41,393 nucleotides of DNA, taken from NCBI GenBank assembly GCA_012515925.1, contig JAAYXM010000196.1:1-41393 (forward strand). Reading direction: 5' to 3'. This stretch comes from Clostridiales bacterium (GTDB taxonomy: Bacteria; Bacillota; Clostridia; Oscillospirales; JAAYXM01). Below the pieces are notes generated by a model that was given only the letters and a program-made list of their open reading frames with translations, did no database searches and was not told the DNA's origin. This document shows, piece by piece, positions 32,491-39,633 of the stretch; within the stretch, counting starts at the first letter, position 1, and the number at the start of each line of letters is the position of its first letter. The translations under genes and the position numbers were made by a program.

Positions 32491-34115
32491 ATGCCCTCTT
32501 CCTTCAGAGCGTTTACTATATCACCGGGCGTCACGGCCGCGGAAATAATCCCGCGGGACATCCGGCTTGCCGCGGTAGTATAGAAGCTGTTTCCGCCAAA
32601 GAAGTATTTCGGGATATTCTCCGTTATGTTAATCCCGTCAAACAGCATGGCGCACCTGTCGGAGACGCCGGCGCAAAACTCTAAATCGTGGGACACGATT
32701 ACGATTGCCTTCCCGCTGTCCGCGAGACTTTTAAGTATTTTTGAAAACTCCTTCTTGAAGAAACCGTCAAAGCCCTTTGTGGGCTCGTCAAGCAGCAATA
32801 TACCGGGGTCCCGCAAAAGCAGCTTCGCGAGCGCCGCCTTTTGCTGCTCGCCGCCGCTTAAATCATACGGGTGGCTTTCAAGCAGGTGCGTTATACCCAG
32901 AAGCTTCGCGATTTCATAAACCCGGTTTATGTTCCCGGCCGCCTCCTCCAAATCCTTCTTTACGCTGTCGGTTAAGAATACCGTTTTCGCGTCCTGCGGC
33001 AGCATTCCGATATTCCCGCCCTTAGATGCCGGCTTCCCGAATAGCTTTACCTTGCCGCGATAAGGCTTAAGGGCGCCCGACATAACTGAAAGCGCGGTGG
33101 TCTTCCCCGCCCCGTTTCCGCCGGCGACCGATACAATCTCGCCGGGCATTACCGAAATCGAAAACCCGCGCAGCACGTCCGCGGAGCTTTTTTCATATCT
33201 GAACCATACGTTATCAAGCTCGAGCGCGGGTTTGCCGTCAACGGTTTTCTCTTTTAAATCCGTGTCCGCCGATACGGCTTCGGGGGTTTTTATCAGAGTG
33301 GAAAGCCACTTTCTGCCCTGCCCCACCGTAAGCGGGCACTCGCCCGGGGCGCGGCTTTCCGCGTATACGCGAACCGGCGTCGGCATGGACATCAGCATAT
33401 CATGCCCGCGCCCGATTAAGTCAACGCATACATCGGAGGGCTTACCCTGCGCGAGTATTTCGCCGTTATCCATTACAACAAGCCTATCCGAGAGGTGCAA
33501 AAGCTCCTCAAGCCTGTGCTCGCTGATTATTACCGTAACACCGAGCTCGCGGTTTATCCGGTGAATTGTATGTATAAACTCCAAAGCGGCTATCGGGTCA
33601 AGCTGGGACGTGGGCTCGTCTAAAACCAGAACCGAGGGCTGCATCGCCATAATTCCGGCGAGATTCAGAAGCTGCTTTTGCCCGCCCGAGAGCTTGTCAA
33701 CAGGTTTTCGAAACCACTCGCCGATACCGAAATAATACGCGGTTTCCGCAACCCTGATACGTATCGTACGGGTGTCATATCCTAAGCTTTCAAGACCGAA
33801 CGCGAGCTCGTGCCAGACCTTATCCGTCACAATCTGGTTGTCCGGGCTTTGAAACACAAAACCGATTTCCGCCGCCTGCCGGCGCGGGTCAAGCTCACGC
33901 ACCGGGCGGCCGGAAAACAACACTTCGCCCGCGCACCTGCCGTGGGGCGTAATAGCGGGCTTAAGATGCCGGAGCAGCGTCGTTTTGCCCGAGCCGGTCT
34001 TCCCGCACAGGGTTACAAACTCGCCACGGGCTATGTCAAGGCTTACCTCTCTTAAAACGGGCTTTTCGCCCGTAGGGTAGGTAAACGTCAAATCTTTAAT
34101 CTGAAATACGTCCAT
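32487..34115 (-). CDS. ECF transporter ATPase, two fused ABC domains
   Basis: A 542-residue protein with two ABC ATPase domains in one chain, replacing the EcfA1/EcfA2 heterodimer. The first domain (about 4-245) has CGKTGSGKTTLL, LSGGQKQLLNLAG and VLVLDEPTSQLDP; the second (about 296-510) has AGGNGAGKTTAL, LSGGEQQKAALAK and ILLLDEPTKGFDG. Both nucleotide sites look catalytically complete. The gene overlaps the T component by 28 bases and the S component by four, so all three are probably co-translated in fixed ratio. Confidence 0.93.
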   Translation of the reverse strand: MDVFQIKDLTFTYPTGEKPVLREVSLDIARGEFVTLCGKTGSGKTTLLRHLKPAITPHGRCAGEVLFSGRPVRELDPRRQAAEIGFVFQSPDNQIVTDKVWHELAFGLESLGYDTRTIRIRVAETAYYFGIGEWFRKPVDKLSGGQKQLLNLAGIMAMQPSVLVLDEPTSQLDPIAALEFIHTIHRINRELGVTVIISEHRLEELLHLSDRLVVMDNGEILAQGKPSDVCVDLIGRGHDMLMSMPTPVRVYAESRAPGECPLTVGQGRKWLSTLIKTPEAVSADTDLKEKTVDGKPALELDNVWFRYEKSSADVLRGFSISVMPGEIVSVAGGNGAGKTTALSVMSGALKPYRGKVKLFGKPASKGGNIGMLPQDAKTVFLTDSVKKDLEEAAGNINRVYEIAKLLGITHLLESHPYDLSGGEQQKAALAKLLLRDPGILLLDEPTKGFDGFFKKEFSKILKSLADSGKAIVIVSHDLEFCAGVSDRCAMLFDGINITENIPKYFFGGNSFYTTAASRMSRGIISAAVTPGDIVNALKEEGI

Positions 34116-34978
34116 TTAAGTTGCTCCAGTCCCTCAAGAATAAGCGGCAGCGCGCAAAGCATACCGTATAAAACGCAGGCAGAACCGTACATAAACGAAA
34201 AATCCGCGGTTCTGAGCACGGGATAAAACTCGATTCCCGAAACCCCCGCGGCCGCGGCTGCGATTACAATTACGGAGAAAAGTATAATCAGGGCTAAAAC
34301 ATACGCGTCGCGGCGCGTAAAGGTATACAGCGAAAAGCTTGTGCGGCCGGGAAGCCCGAACCCCCGCGCTTTCATCGAATCCGCGGTTTCAATTGAGTTT
34401 TCGAGTGCCCAGGTGGTCATCGCGGAAAGTATCATCATAGCTTCTTTGGCGCGCCTTATTTTTCCCGTCCCCCTCGTTTCTTGCCCCAGACATCTCTGCG
34501 CGGTCGAAATCTGCCGAAGCCGTATTCCGAAGCGCGGCACAAAGCACAGCGTCATCGTGATGATAAGCGAGAGCGCGGGCAAAGGCTTTCCGAACATATA
34601 AATAAACTTATCGCTCGTCATAATCTCGCCGTAGCACGAAAACCATAAAAAAACGCTCATAAGCATAACCCCGGTCAGTAAGCCGTACAATACGGATTCC
34701 AGCGTAACCGGGTTTCCCGAAAACGTATAGAACAGGATGTTCGCGCCGCGGTGGTTTACAAGCGGGTTTATCAGAGCGGCCATAAGCGCCGCGGGAAGCA
34801 GGAATTTCATTTGGGACAGCACTGCCCGCCCGCCCTTTAAATACACGGCGTAAATCAGCGATACGAAAAACGAGATGCCCGCCATAACCGGGTTTGTAAA
34901 TAACACCGTGAACACGACTACCGAGAAAAAAAAGCCAAACCCGACAACCGGGTGATACGCGCCGAAGGTATTGTTCAT
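34088..34978 (-). CDS. ECF transporter T component (EcfT-like)
   Basis: The transmembrane scaffold subunit, 296 residues with about six hydrophobic segments. It opens NTFGAYHPVVGFGFFFSVVVFTVLFTNPV, as EcfT/CbiQ proteins do, and carries a coupling-helix region with Ala-Arg-Gly-type motifs: QRCLGQE and, further on, DSMKARGFGLPGRTSF. I chose the ATG at 34978 because the longer open frame starts in non-coding sequence over the promoter. The ribosome-binding site is weak (GAAAGTG). It is first in the operon. Confidence 0.88.
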   Translation of the reverse strand: MNNTFGAYHPVVGFGFFFSVVVFTVLFTNPVMAGISFFVSLIYAVYLKGGRAVLSQMKFLLPAALMAALINPLVNHRGANILFYTFSGNPVTLESVLYGLLTGVMLMSVFLWFSCYGEIMTSDKFIYMFGKPLPALSLIITMTLCFVPRFGIRLRQISTAQRCLGQETRGTGKIRRAKEAMMILSAMTTWALENSIETADSMKARGFGLPGRTSFSLYTFTRRDAYVLALIILFSVIVIAAAAAGVSGIEFYPVLRTADFSFMYGSACVLYGMLCALPLILEGLEQLKWTYFRLKI

Positions 34979-35016
34979 AAAAACACACTTTCGCAGCTTT
35001 TTGGGGTTATTTATTA

Positions 35017-35044
35017 ATTTTATATCAATTGCCGCGTTTGTCAA
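35017..35044 (-). promoter_or_regulatory. Promoter of the ECF transporter operon with overlapping inverted repeat
   Basis: On the minus strand, a perfect TTGACA (35039-35044) and TAAAAT (35017-35022) are 16 bases apart. The -35 sits in a perfect 12-bp inverted repeat: TTGCCGCGTTTG (35029-35040) and CAAACGCGGCAA (35046-35057) around five bases. The palindrome could be an operator, or part of the termination zone after trpB. Confidence 0.65.
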
Positions 35045-35055
35045 GCAAACGCGGC

Positions 35056-35092
35056 AAAATAACAGCACGGCGCACCGTATGACGCGCCGTGC
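35056..35092 (-). terminator. Terminator after the trpB-type gene
   Basis: A perfect 9-bp stem GCACGGCGC / GCGCCGTGC is followed on the minus strand by TGTTATTTT. It begins about ten bases after the trpB stop codon. The next palindrome (35029-35057) could add to termination. Confidence 0.7.
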
Positions 35093-35102
35093 AAACCGTC
35101 GT

Positions 35103-36473
35103 TCAGTCTATTTTGGGCAGCGAGTCAAAGCCTTTTTGAAGCTCCTCGTCCGTCGGGATATAATCCTCCAGCTTGCCCTCGTTATAGTTCATATACGCCG
35201 CCATATCGAAGTAGCCGGTACCCGTCAGGTTAAACAGAATCGTCTTGCTCTCGCCGCTCTCCCTGCATTTTACCGCCTCGTCAATCGCGGCGCAAATCGC
35301 GTGGGCGGATTCGGGCGCGGGCAGTATCGTCTCAATCTTTGAGAACAGCGCCGCGGCTTTGAAAACATCGCTTTGCCTGACGGCGCGCGCTTCATCGACA
35401 AAGCCGTCATGATAGAGCTTGGAAACCGTGGGCGACATGCCGTGATACCTGAGCCCGCCCGCGTGAATAGACGAGGGTATGAACTCGCAGCCTAACGTAT
35501 ACATTTTGGCAAGCGGCGTTGTCTTGCCGGTATCGCAGAAATCATACGCGTATTTGCCGCGGGTCATCGACGGGCAGGACGCCGGCTCAACCGCTATGAA
35601 ATAGGGGTTGCCGCGGCCTTTCAGCTTATCTCCCATATACTCGGACATAATCCCGCCGAAATTCGAGCCGCCGCCCGCGCACCCGATGATAATATCCGGG
35701 TACTCGCCCAGCATATCCATGGCCGCCTTGGCTTCGCTGCCGATAATCGCCTGGTGCAGCAGCACCTGGTCGAGCACCGAGCCCAATACATACCTGCTGT
35801 TGGGTGTATTGACCGCAACTTCTATGGCTTCCGAAATCGCGCAGCCGAGGCTGCCCGTGGAGCCCGGGTCCTTTGCGAGGATTGCGCGGCCGGATTCGGT
35901 AGTATCGCTCGGGCTGGGTACTACCTTCGCGCCGTAAGTCTCCATAATGGCTTTTCTGTACGGCTTCTGCTGCGCGCTGACCTTTACCATGTAAACGGTA
36001 AGCGGGATTTTGAAATACGAGGCCGCCATGGCGAGAGCCGTTCCCCATTGACCCGCGCCGGTCTCGGTCGTAAGATTCGTAACACCCTGCTTCTTGGCGT
36101 AATAAACCTGCGCGGCGGCGGAATTGAGCTTGTGGCTGCCCGATGTGTTGTTGCCCTCGAATTTGTAGTAGATTTTCGCGGGCGTTTTAAGCTCCTTTTC
36201 GAGGTTGTACGCGCGGATAAGCGGCGACGGCCGGTATACCCGATAAAAGCTTAAAACCTCGTCGGGGATTTCGATAAAGCGGTCGGTGGTATTGACCTCC
36301 TGCCTGCACAGCTCCTCGCAGAAAATCGGGAGCAAATCGTCCATCGTAACGGGCTTTAGTGTAGCGGGGTTAAGATACGGGTCATGCTGCTCGGGCATAT
36401 CCGCGCGAACGTTATACCATGCCTTAGGAAGCTTATCCTCGGGTAAATAAGTTCGATACGGTATTTTTGACAT
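35103..36473 (-). CDS. trpB: TrpB2-type tryptophan synthase beta chain, stand-alone
   Basis: PLP enzyme of 456 residues that condenses indole with serine. It belongs to the longer TrpB2 class: the extended N-terminus (PYRTYLPEDKLPKAWYNVRADMPEQHDPYLNPATLKPVTMDDL), RPSPLIRAYNLEKEL, the PLP lysine in NNTSGSHKLNSA, the ETGAGQWGTALA catalytic block and GCAGGGSNFGG phosphate loop, then HAGGLRYHGMSP. No trpA or other trp gene is nearby, fitting TrpB2's typical isolation. I chose the ATG at 36473 after GGAGTGG; the frame upstream covers the T-box. Expression is set by the Trp T-box and a consensus promoter. Whether it scavenges free indole or works with a distant TrpA is unknown. Confidence 0.93.
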   Translation of the reverse strand: MSKIPYRTYLPEDKLPKAWYNVRADMPEQHDPYLNPATLKPVTMDDLLPIFCEELCRQEVNTTDRFIEIPDEVLSFYRVYRPSPLIRAYNLEKELKTPAKIYYKFEGNNTSGSHKLNSAAAQVYYAKKQGVTNLTTETGAGQWGTALAMAASYFKIPLTVYMVKVSAQQKPYRKAIMETYGAKVVPSPSDTTESGRAILAKDPGSTGSLGCAISEAIEVAVNTPNSRYVLGSVLDQVLLHQAIIGSEAKAAMDMLGEYPDIIIGCAGGGSNFGGIMSEYMGDKLKGRGNPYFIAVEPASCPSMTRGKYAYDFCDTGKTTPLAKMYTLGCEFIPSSIHAGGLRYHGMSPTVSKLYHDGFVDEARAVRQSDVFKAAALFSKIETILPAPESAHAICAAIDEAVKCRESGESKTILFNLTGTGYFDMAAYMNYNEGKLEDYIPTDEELQKGFDSLPKID

Positions 36474-36497
36474 TTTAACCACTCCTTTTTTGTAAAT

Positions 36498-36777
36498 AAA
36501 AAAACCCTTATCCCATATATGGGACAAGAGTTACATTTAACTGCTCCTGCGGTACCACCCAAATTGATTGAATATTCAATCCGCTCTTCACGTACAATCA
36601 TACGCGTTTGCCTTGTAACGGGGCAAAACTCCGTCGGTCTATACTCGGAAAAGCTTCCTTTGAGACCGCCCTCATAAGTCCATTCGGTCATACCGCAAGC
36701 ACCGCACTCCCACCGCCGGCGGCTCTCTTTGGCTGTCTGGCAATGACCTACTATTCTTAATCATCGGTTTAAGATAT
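36498..36777 (-). ncRNA. T-box riboswitch, tryptophan (UGG specifier)
   Basis: The leader of the trpB-type gene on the minus strand. Its 5' part shows an AGAGAGCC element and a GGTGGGAG stretch as in stem I. The specifier loop is GAA-TGG-A with specifier TGG at 36680-36682 (Trp), enclosed by GACCG and CGGTC. The conserved T-box GGTGGTACCGC is at 36549-36559. A terminator stem (36505-36515 with 36520-36530) followed by seven T residues ends near 36498. Uncharged tRNA-Trp binding should favour the antiterminator and turn on trpB. Confidence 0.96.
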
Positions 36778-36783
36778 ACAGAT

Positions 36784-36812
36784 ATTATACGCGCCCTGTT
36801 TTGTTTTGTCAA
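36784..36812 (-). promoter_or_regulatory. Consensus sigma-A promoter of the T-box/trpB unit
   Basis: On the minus strand a perfect TTGACA and a perfect TATAAT are separated by exactly 17 bases; transcription would start near 36777, at the base of the T-box RNA. Confidence 0.9.
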
Positions 36813-36839
36813 CACTTTTTTTCTTTTTTTTTTGCGCGT

Positions 36840-36990
36840 TGAAAATTGCATGTTTAATTACAGCCTTACCGTGCTGACTCCCTCCCCCTCCGGGGGAGGG
36901 AGTCAGCGTCTTTCTTTCTTGTTTTTCTTAACTCTTCTCTTTTCACTTTTCTCTTGTCTTTTCTCTTTTCACTCTTCTCTTAACGCGGTT
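36840..36990. repeat. Composite intergenic hairpin element, copy B
   Basis: In the divergent gap between trpB and yihY lie a TGAAAATTGCATGTTTAAT box (36840-36858; 16 of 19 identical to the box at 26029-26047), a strong 15-bp hairpin GCTGACTCCCTCCCC / GGGGAGGGAGTCAGC (36873-36907), and about 80 bases of CTTCTCTTTTCACT-type pyrimidine repeats. The order of parts is the same as in copy A. No gene is apparent here. Confidence 0.65.
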
Positions 36991-36997
36991 TTTAGTA

Positions 36998-37003
36998 TAT
37001 AAT
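36998..37003 (+). promoter_or_regulatory. Possible -10 box for yihY
   Basis: A perfect TATAAT lies 26 bases before the yihY ATG, but the expected -35 region falls in the pyrimidine tract (TTCTCT) and is poor, so the promoter call is tentative. Confidence 0.4.
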
Positions 37004-37029
37004 ATTAATTGTAAATTCTGTCGGGTGTG

Positions 37030-37902
37030 ATGCTTTTGTTAAATAAACTGCTTAAAGCAAAGCCGGGTGACAGTGTCACGGTTTTTGTTTTGAAAAGCCT
37101 GTTTTTGCGCTTCAACGAACACAATATCGCCCAGGCCGGCGGGCAGTTAGCCTATTTTTTTTTGCTGTCGGTTTTTCCGTTTTTGATATTTCTTAACGCG
37201 CTTATAGGCTCGTTTAATATCTCGGAAACCGCGGTAATCGATATTTTAGCGCCGGTTTTTCCGGAGCAGATTGTGGAGCTTGTAAGCTCTTATGTGGAGC
37301 ATATAACTCAGAACCAGAGCATGAGCCTTTTGTCCTTCGGTATAGTGGTCGTTATATTTTCCGCCTCAAGGTCGGTGCGCACGCTCGGCAGCATGATAAA
37401 CAACGCCTACGGCATCGACGAAAACCGCGGGATATTCCGCAACATCATGCTTTCTATGATGTTTATTCTGATGCTCGGAATACTCGTATTGATATCCGTC
37501 TTCTTCGTCGCGTTCAGCCAGGACCTCGCGGTAAGGCTTCACTCACTGCTTCGAATACCCGTGGAGCTTGTGTCCGTGCTTAATATCTTCAGGTGGCTTT
37601 CGCTTATTATGACGATGTTTTTCGTACTGGCGCTGCTGTACTATGTTATACCGAATAAAAAGCTAACGTTTTTCGGCATCCTGCCGGGTACGTTATTGTC
37701 CACGGCGGGATTTGTCGCGCTTTCGTTTTGTTTTTCGCTGTATGTAGAATACTTTATGAAGGAATCCGCGCTGTACGGCACACTCGGCGCGGTTTTGCTG
37801 CTGACGTTATGGTTATATGTGGCAAGTGTGATACTGCTTGCCGGAGCGGAGTTGAACGGCATAATAGACAGTCTGCCGAACGCGCGTAATCTGAAGGAAT
37901 AA
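37030..37902 (+). CDS. YihY/BrkB-family inner-membrane protein
   Basis: A 290-residue membrane protein with six hydrophobic segments. Family marks are the early IAQAGGQLAYFFLLSVFPFLIFLNALI, the SASRSVRTLGSMINNAYGIDENRG block after the second segment, LLYYVIPNKKL, PGTLLSTAGFVALSFCFSLYVEYF and the late YGTLGAVLLLTLWLYVASVILLAGAELNGII. The BrkB/YihY family was once called ribonuclease BN in error; its function is not established, and transport or envelope roles have been proposed. ATG at 37030 or the GTG just before it could start translation; the ribosome-binding site is weak. It is 13 bases before the ABC exporter pair and probably co-transcribed. Confidence 0.9.
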   Translation: MLLLNKLLKAKPGDSVTVFVLKSLFLRFNEHNIAQAGGQLAYFFLLSVFPFLIFLNALIGSFNISETAVIDILAPVFPEQIVELVSSYVEHITQNQSMSLLSFGIVVVIFSASRSVRTLGSMINNAYGIDENRGIFRNIMLSMMFILMLGILVLISVFFVAFSQDLAVRLHSLLRIPVELVSVLNIFRWLSLIMTMFFVLALLYYVIPNKKLTFFGILPGTLLSTAGFVALSFCFSLYVEYFMKESALYGTLGAVLLLTLWLYVASVILLAGAELNGIIDSLPNARNLKE

Positions 37903-37915
37903 TCGGGGAAAAGCC

Positions 37916-39622
37916 ATGGGGATTTTTAAAGTATACTGGAAAAAATACCGTTTTATGTTTATATCGGGCGTATTTTGCGTGTTTCTTGAGGCGGTCTGCG
38001 ACCTGCTGCAGCCGACTATTCTATCAAGAGTAATCGACAAGGGCGTCGCCGAAAACAACCTGGACACGGTTATTCTGTACGGGTCAATCATGCTCGGCGT
38101 GGCGCTCTTCGGCGCGGTTTTCGCGGTAATCCGAAACTACATGGCGGGCAGGGTATCTCAGAACTTGAGCGCTGATATGCGCTTTGATTTGTTTCGCAAA
38201 ATCCAGTATTATTCCGTCAGAAGCTTAGACGAGCTCGACAACGCGTCGCTGATTACGCGCCTTACGAACGACGTGAACCAGGCCGCCCATTTTGCGGGCG
38301 GGCTTATGCGGATATTCCTTAAAGCGCCGCTGCTGTGCTTCGGCGGTATTTTTATGTCGATTATGCTGAACTTCAGGCTGTCGCTGATTCTGATATGCTC
38401 CGTAATAGTCGTGTTTTTCCTGATATTTTTCAGTATGAGACTTACATACCCGCTGTTTTCCAAGGTCCAGCGCGCAATAGACAAGCTTAACCGGACAATG
38501 CGCGAGTACCTGCTCGGAGTGCGGCTGATTAAGGCGTTCGGGCGCTACGACTATGAGGAAGAACGGTTTAACGGGACAAATACGGAGCTGACCTCGCGCT
38601 CGCTTGCCGCCGAGCGCGTGCTTGTCGTTTTCACGCCGCTTATGACGCTCGCGGTAAATACCGGCATAGTCTTAATCCTGTGGTTCGGAAGCTTTAAGCT
38701 CAGAGGCGGCTTTGTTGAAATCGGCGTTGTTATTGCGCTTGTAAACTATATGACTCAGATACTTATGTCACTTATGATGATGACAAACGTGCTGAACATG
38801 TTCATACGCATGAAGGCCTCGGCGGAAAGAATCGAAGAGGTGTTTTTCAAGCCCGAGGAAACTCTGTCAGATGACGGGGAGCGCTGCCCGATTGAGAGCA
38901 TTAGGTTTGAAAACGTAACCTTTTCATACCCGGGCAGCGATGAGCCGGCCTTATCGGATATCTCCTTCGAATGCGAAAAGGGCGAGAGTATCGCTATTAT
39001 AGGTCCGACGGGGTCGGGCAAGAGTACGCTTGTCTCGCTGCTTTTACGTTTTTATCCGCCGACGGGCGGCAGAATTCTGATAAACGGCAAGGATTCGGAC
39101 GAAATACCGCTTTATTCCTACCGCAAAAGCGTATCCGTTGCGCCGCAGAAAAGCATGCTTTTTTCGGGCACAATAAGGGAAAACCTGCTTTGGGGCGACA
39201 CCAACGCGTCTTCGGAGAAAATCGGAAACGCCTCACGCGTCTCCGCCGCGGACGATTTTATCGGCGGGCTTCCCGACGGGTATGAGCATTACATTAAACA
39301 GGGCGCCGTCAATATCTCGGGCGGGCAAAAACAAAGGCTCTCTCTCGCCCGCGCTCTTGTAAAGCCTGCCGACGTGCTGATTATAGATGACAGTATCGGC
39401 GCTTTGGACGCGATTACCGAGTCAAGGGTAAGGCAGGGTCTTACGGAGCTTAAAAAAGAGCGTATTCTGTTTATTGTCACTCAGCGAATCAGTACGGCAA
39501 TCGGCAGCGACAGGATAATGGTGCTTGACGAAGGGCGGCTTATCGCGGCCGGCCCGCACGCCGGGCTTTTGGACTCCTGCCCGCAGTATCGCGAGATTTA
39601 CCGCTCGCAGATTGGGGAATAG
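37916..39622 (+). CDS. ABC exporter half-transporter, degenerate-site subunit
   Basis: A 568-residue type IV ABC exporter subunit: six membrane helices (about 1-300), then an ATPase domain. Walker A is GPTGSGKST and the signature is ISGGQKQRLSLARA. Walker B ends LIIDDS, with Asp where the catalytic Glu normally stands, and the switch His is Gln (IVTQRIST). These two changes mark the degenerate subunit of heterodimeric exporters such as TM287 of TM287/288. The partner with complementary features is the next gene, 11 bases on. Substrate unknown; relatives export drugs, peptides or lipids. Confidence 0.93.
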   Translation: MGIFKVYWKKYRFMFISGVFCVFLEAVCDLLQPTILSRVIDKGVAENNLDTVILYGSIMLGVALFGAVFAVIRNYMAGRVSQNLSADMRFDLFRKIQYYSVRSLDELDNASLITRLTNDVNQAAHFAGGLMRIFLKAPLLCFGGIFMSIMLNFRLSLILICSVIVVFFLIFFSMRLTYPLFSKVQRAIDKLNRTMREYLLGVRLIKAFGRYDYEEERFNGTNTELTSRSLAAERVLVVFTPLMTLAVNTGIVLILWFGSFKLRGGFVEIGVVIALVNYMTQILMSLMMMTNVLNMFIRMKASAERIEEVFFKPEETLSDDGERCPIESIRFENVTFSYPGSDEPALSDISFECEKGESIAIIGPTGSGKSTLVSLLLRFYPPTGGRILINGKDSDEIPLYSYRKSVSVAPQKSMLFSGTIRENLLWGDTNASSEKIGNASRVSAADDFIGGLPDGYEHYIKQGAVNISGGQKQRLSLARALVKPADVLIIDDSIGALDAITESRVRQGLTELKKERILFIVTQRISTAIGSDRIMVLDEGRLIAAGPHAGLLDSCPQYREIYRSQIGE

Positions 39623-39633
39623 GGGGGATATAG

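Noticed and set aside
36356..36691. 111-residue minus-strand open frame before trpB
   Set aside because: It covers the T-box specifier, antiterminator and terminator, so the conservation here is RNA structure and not protein.
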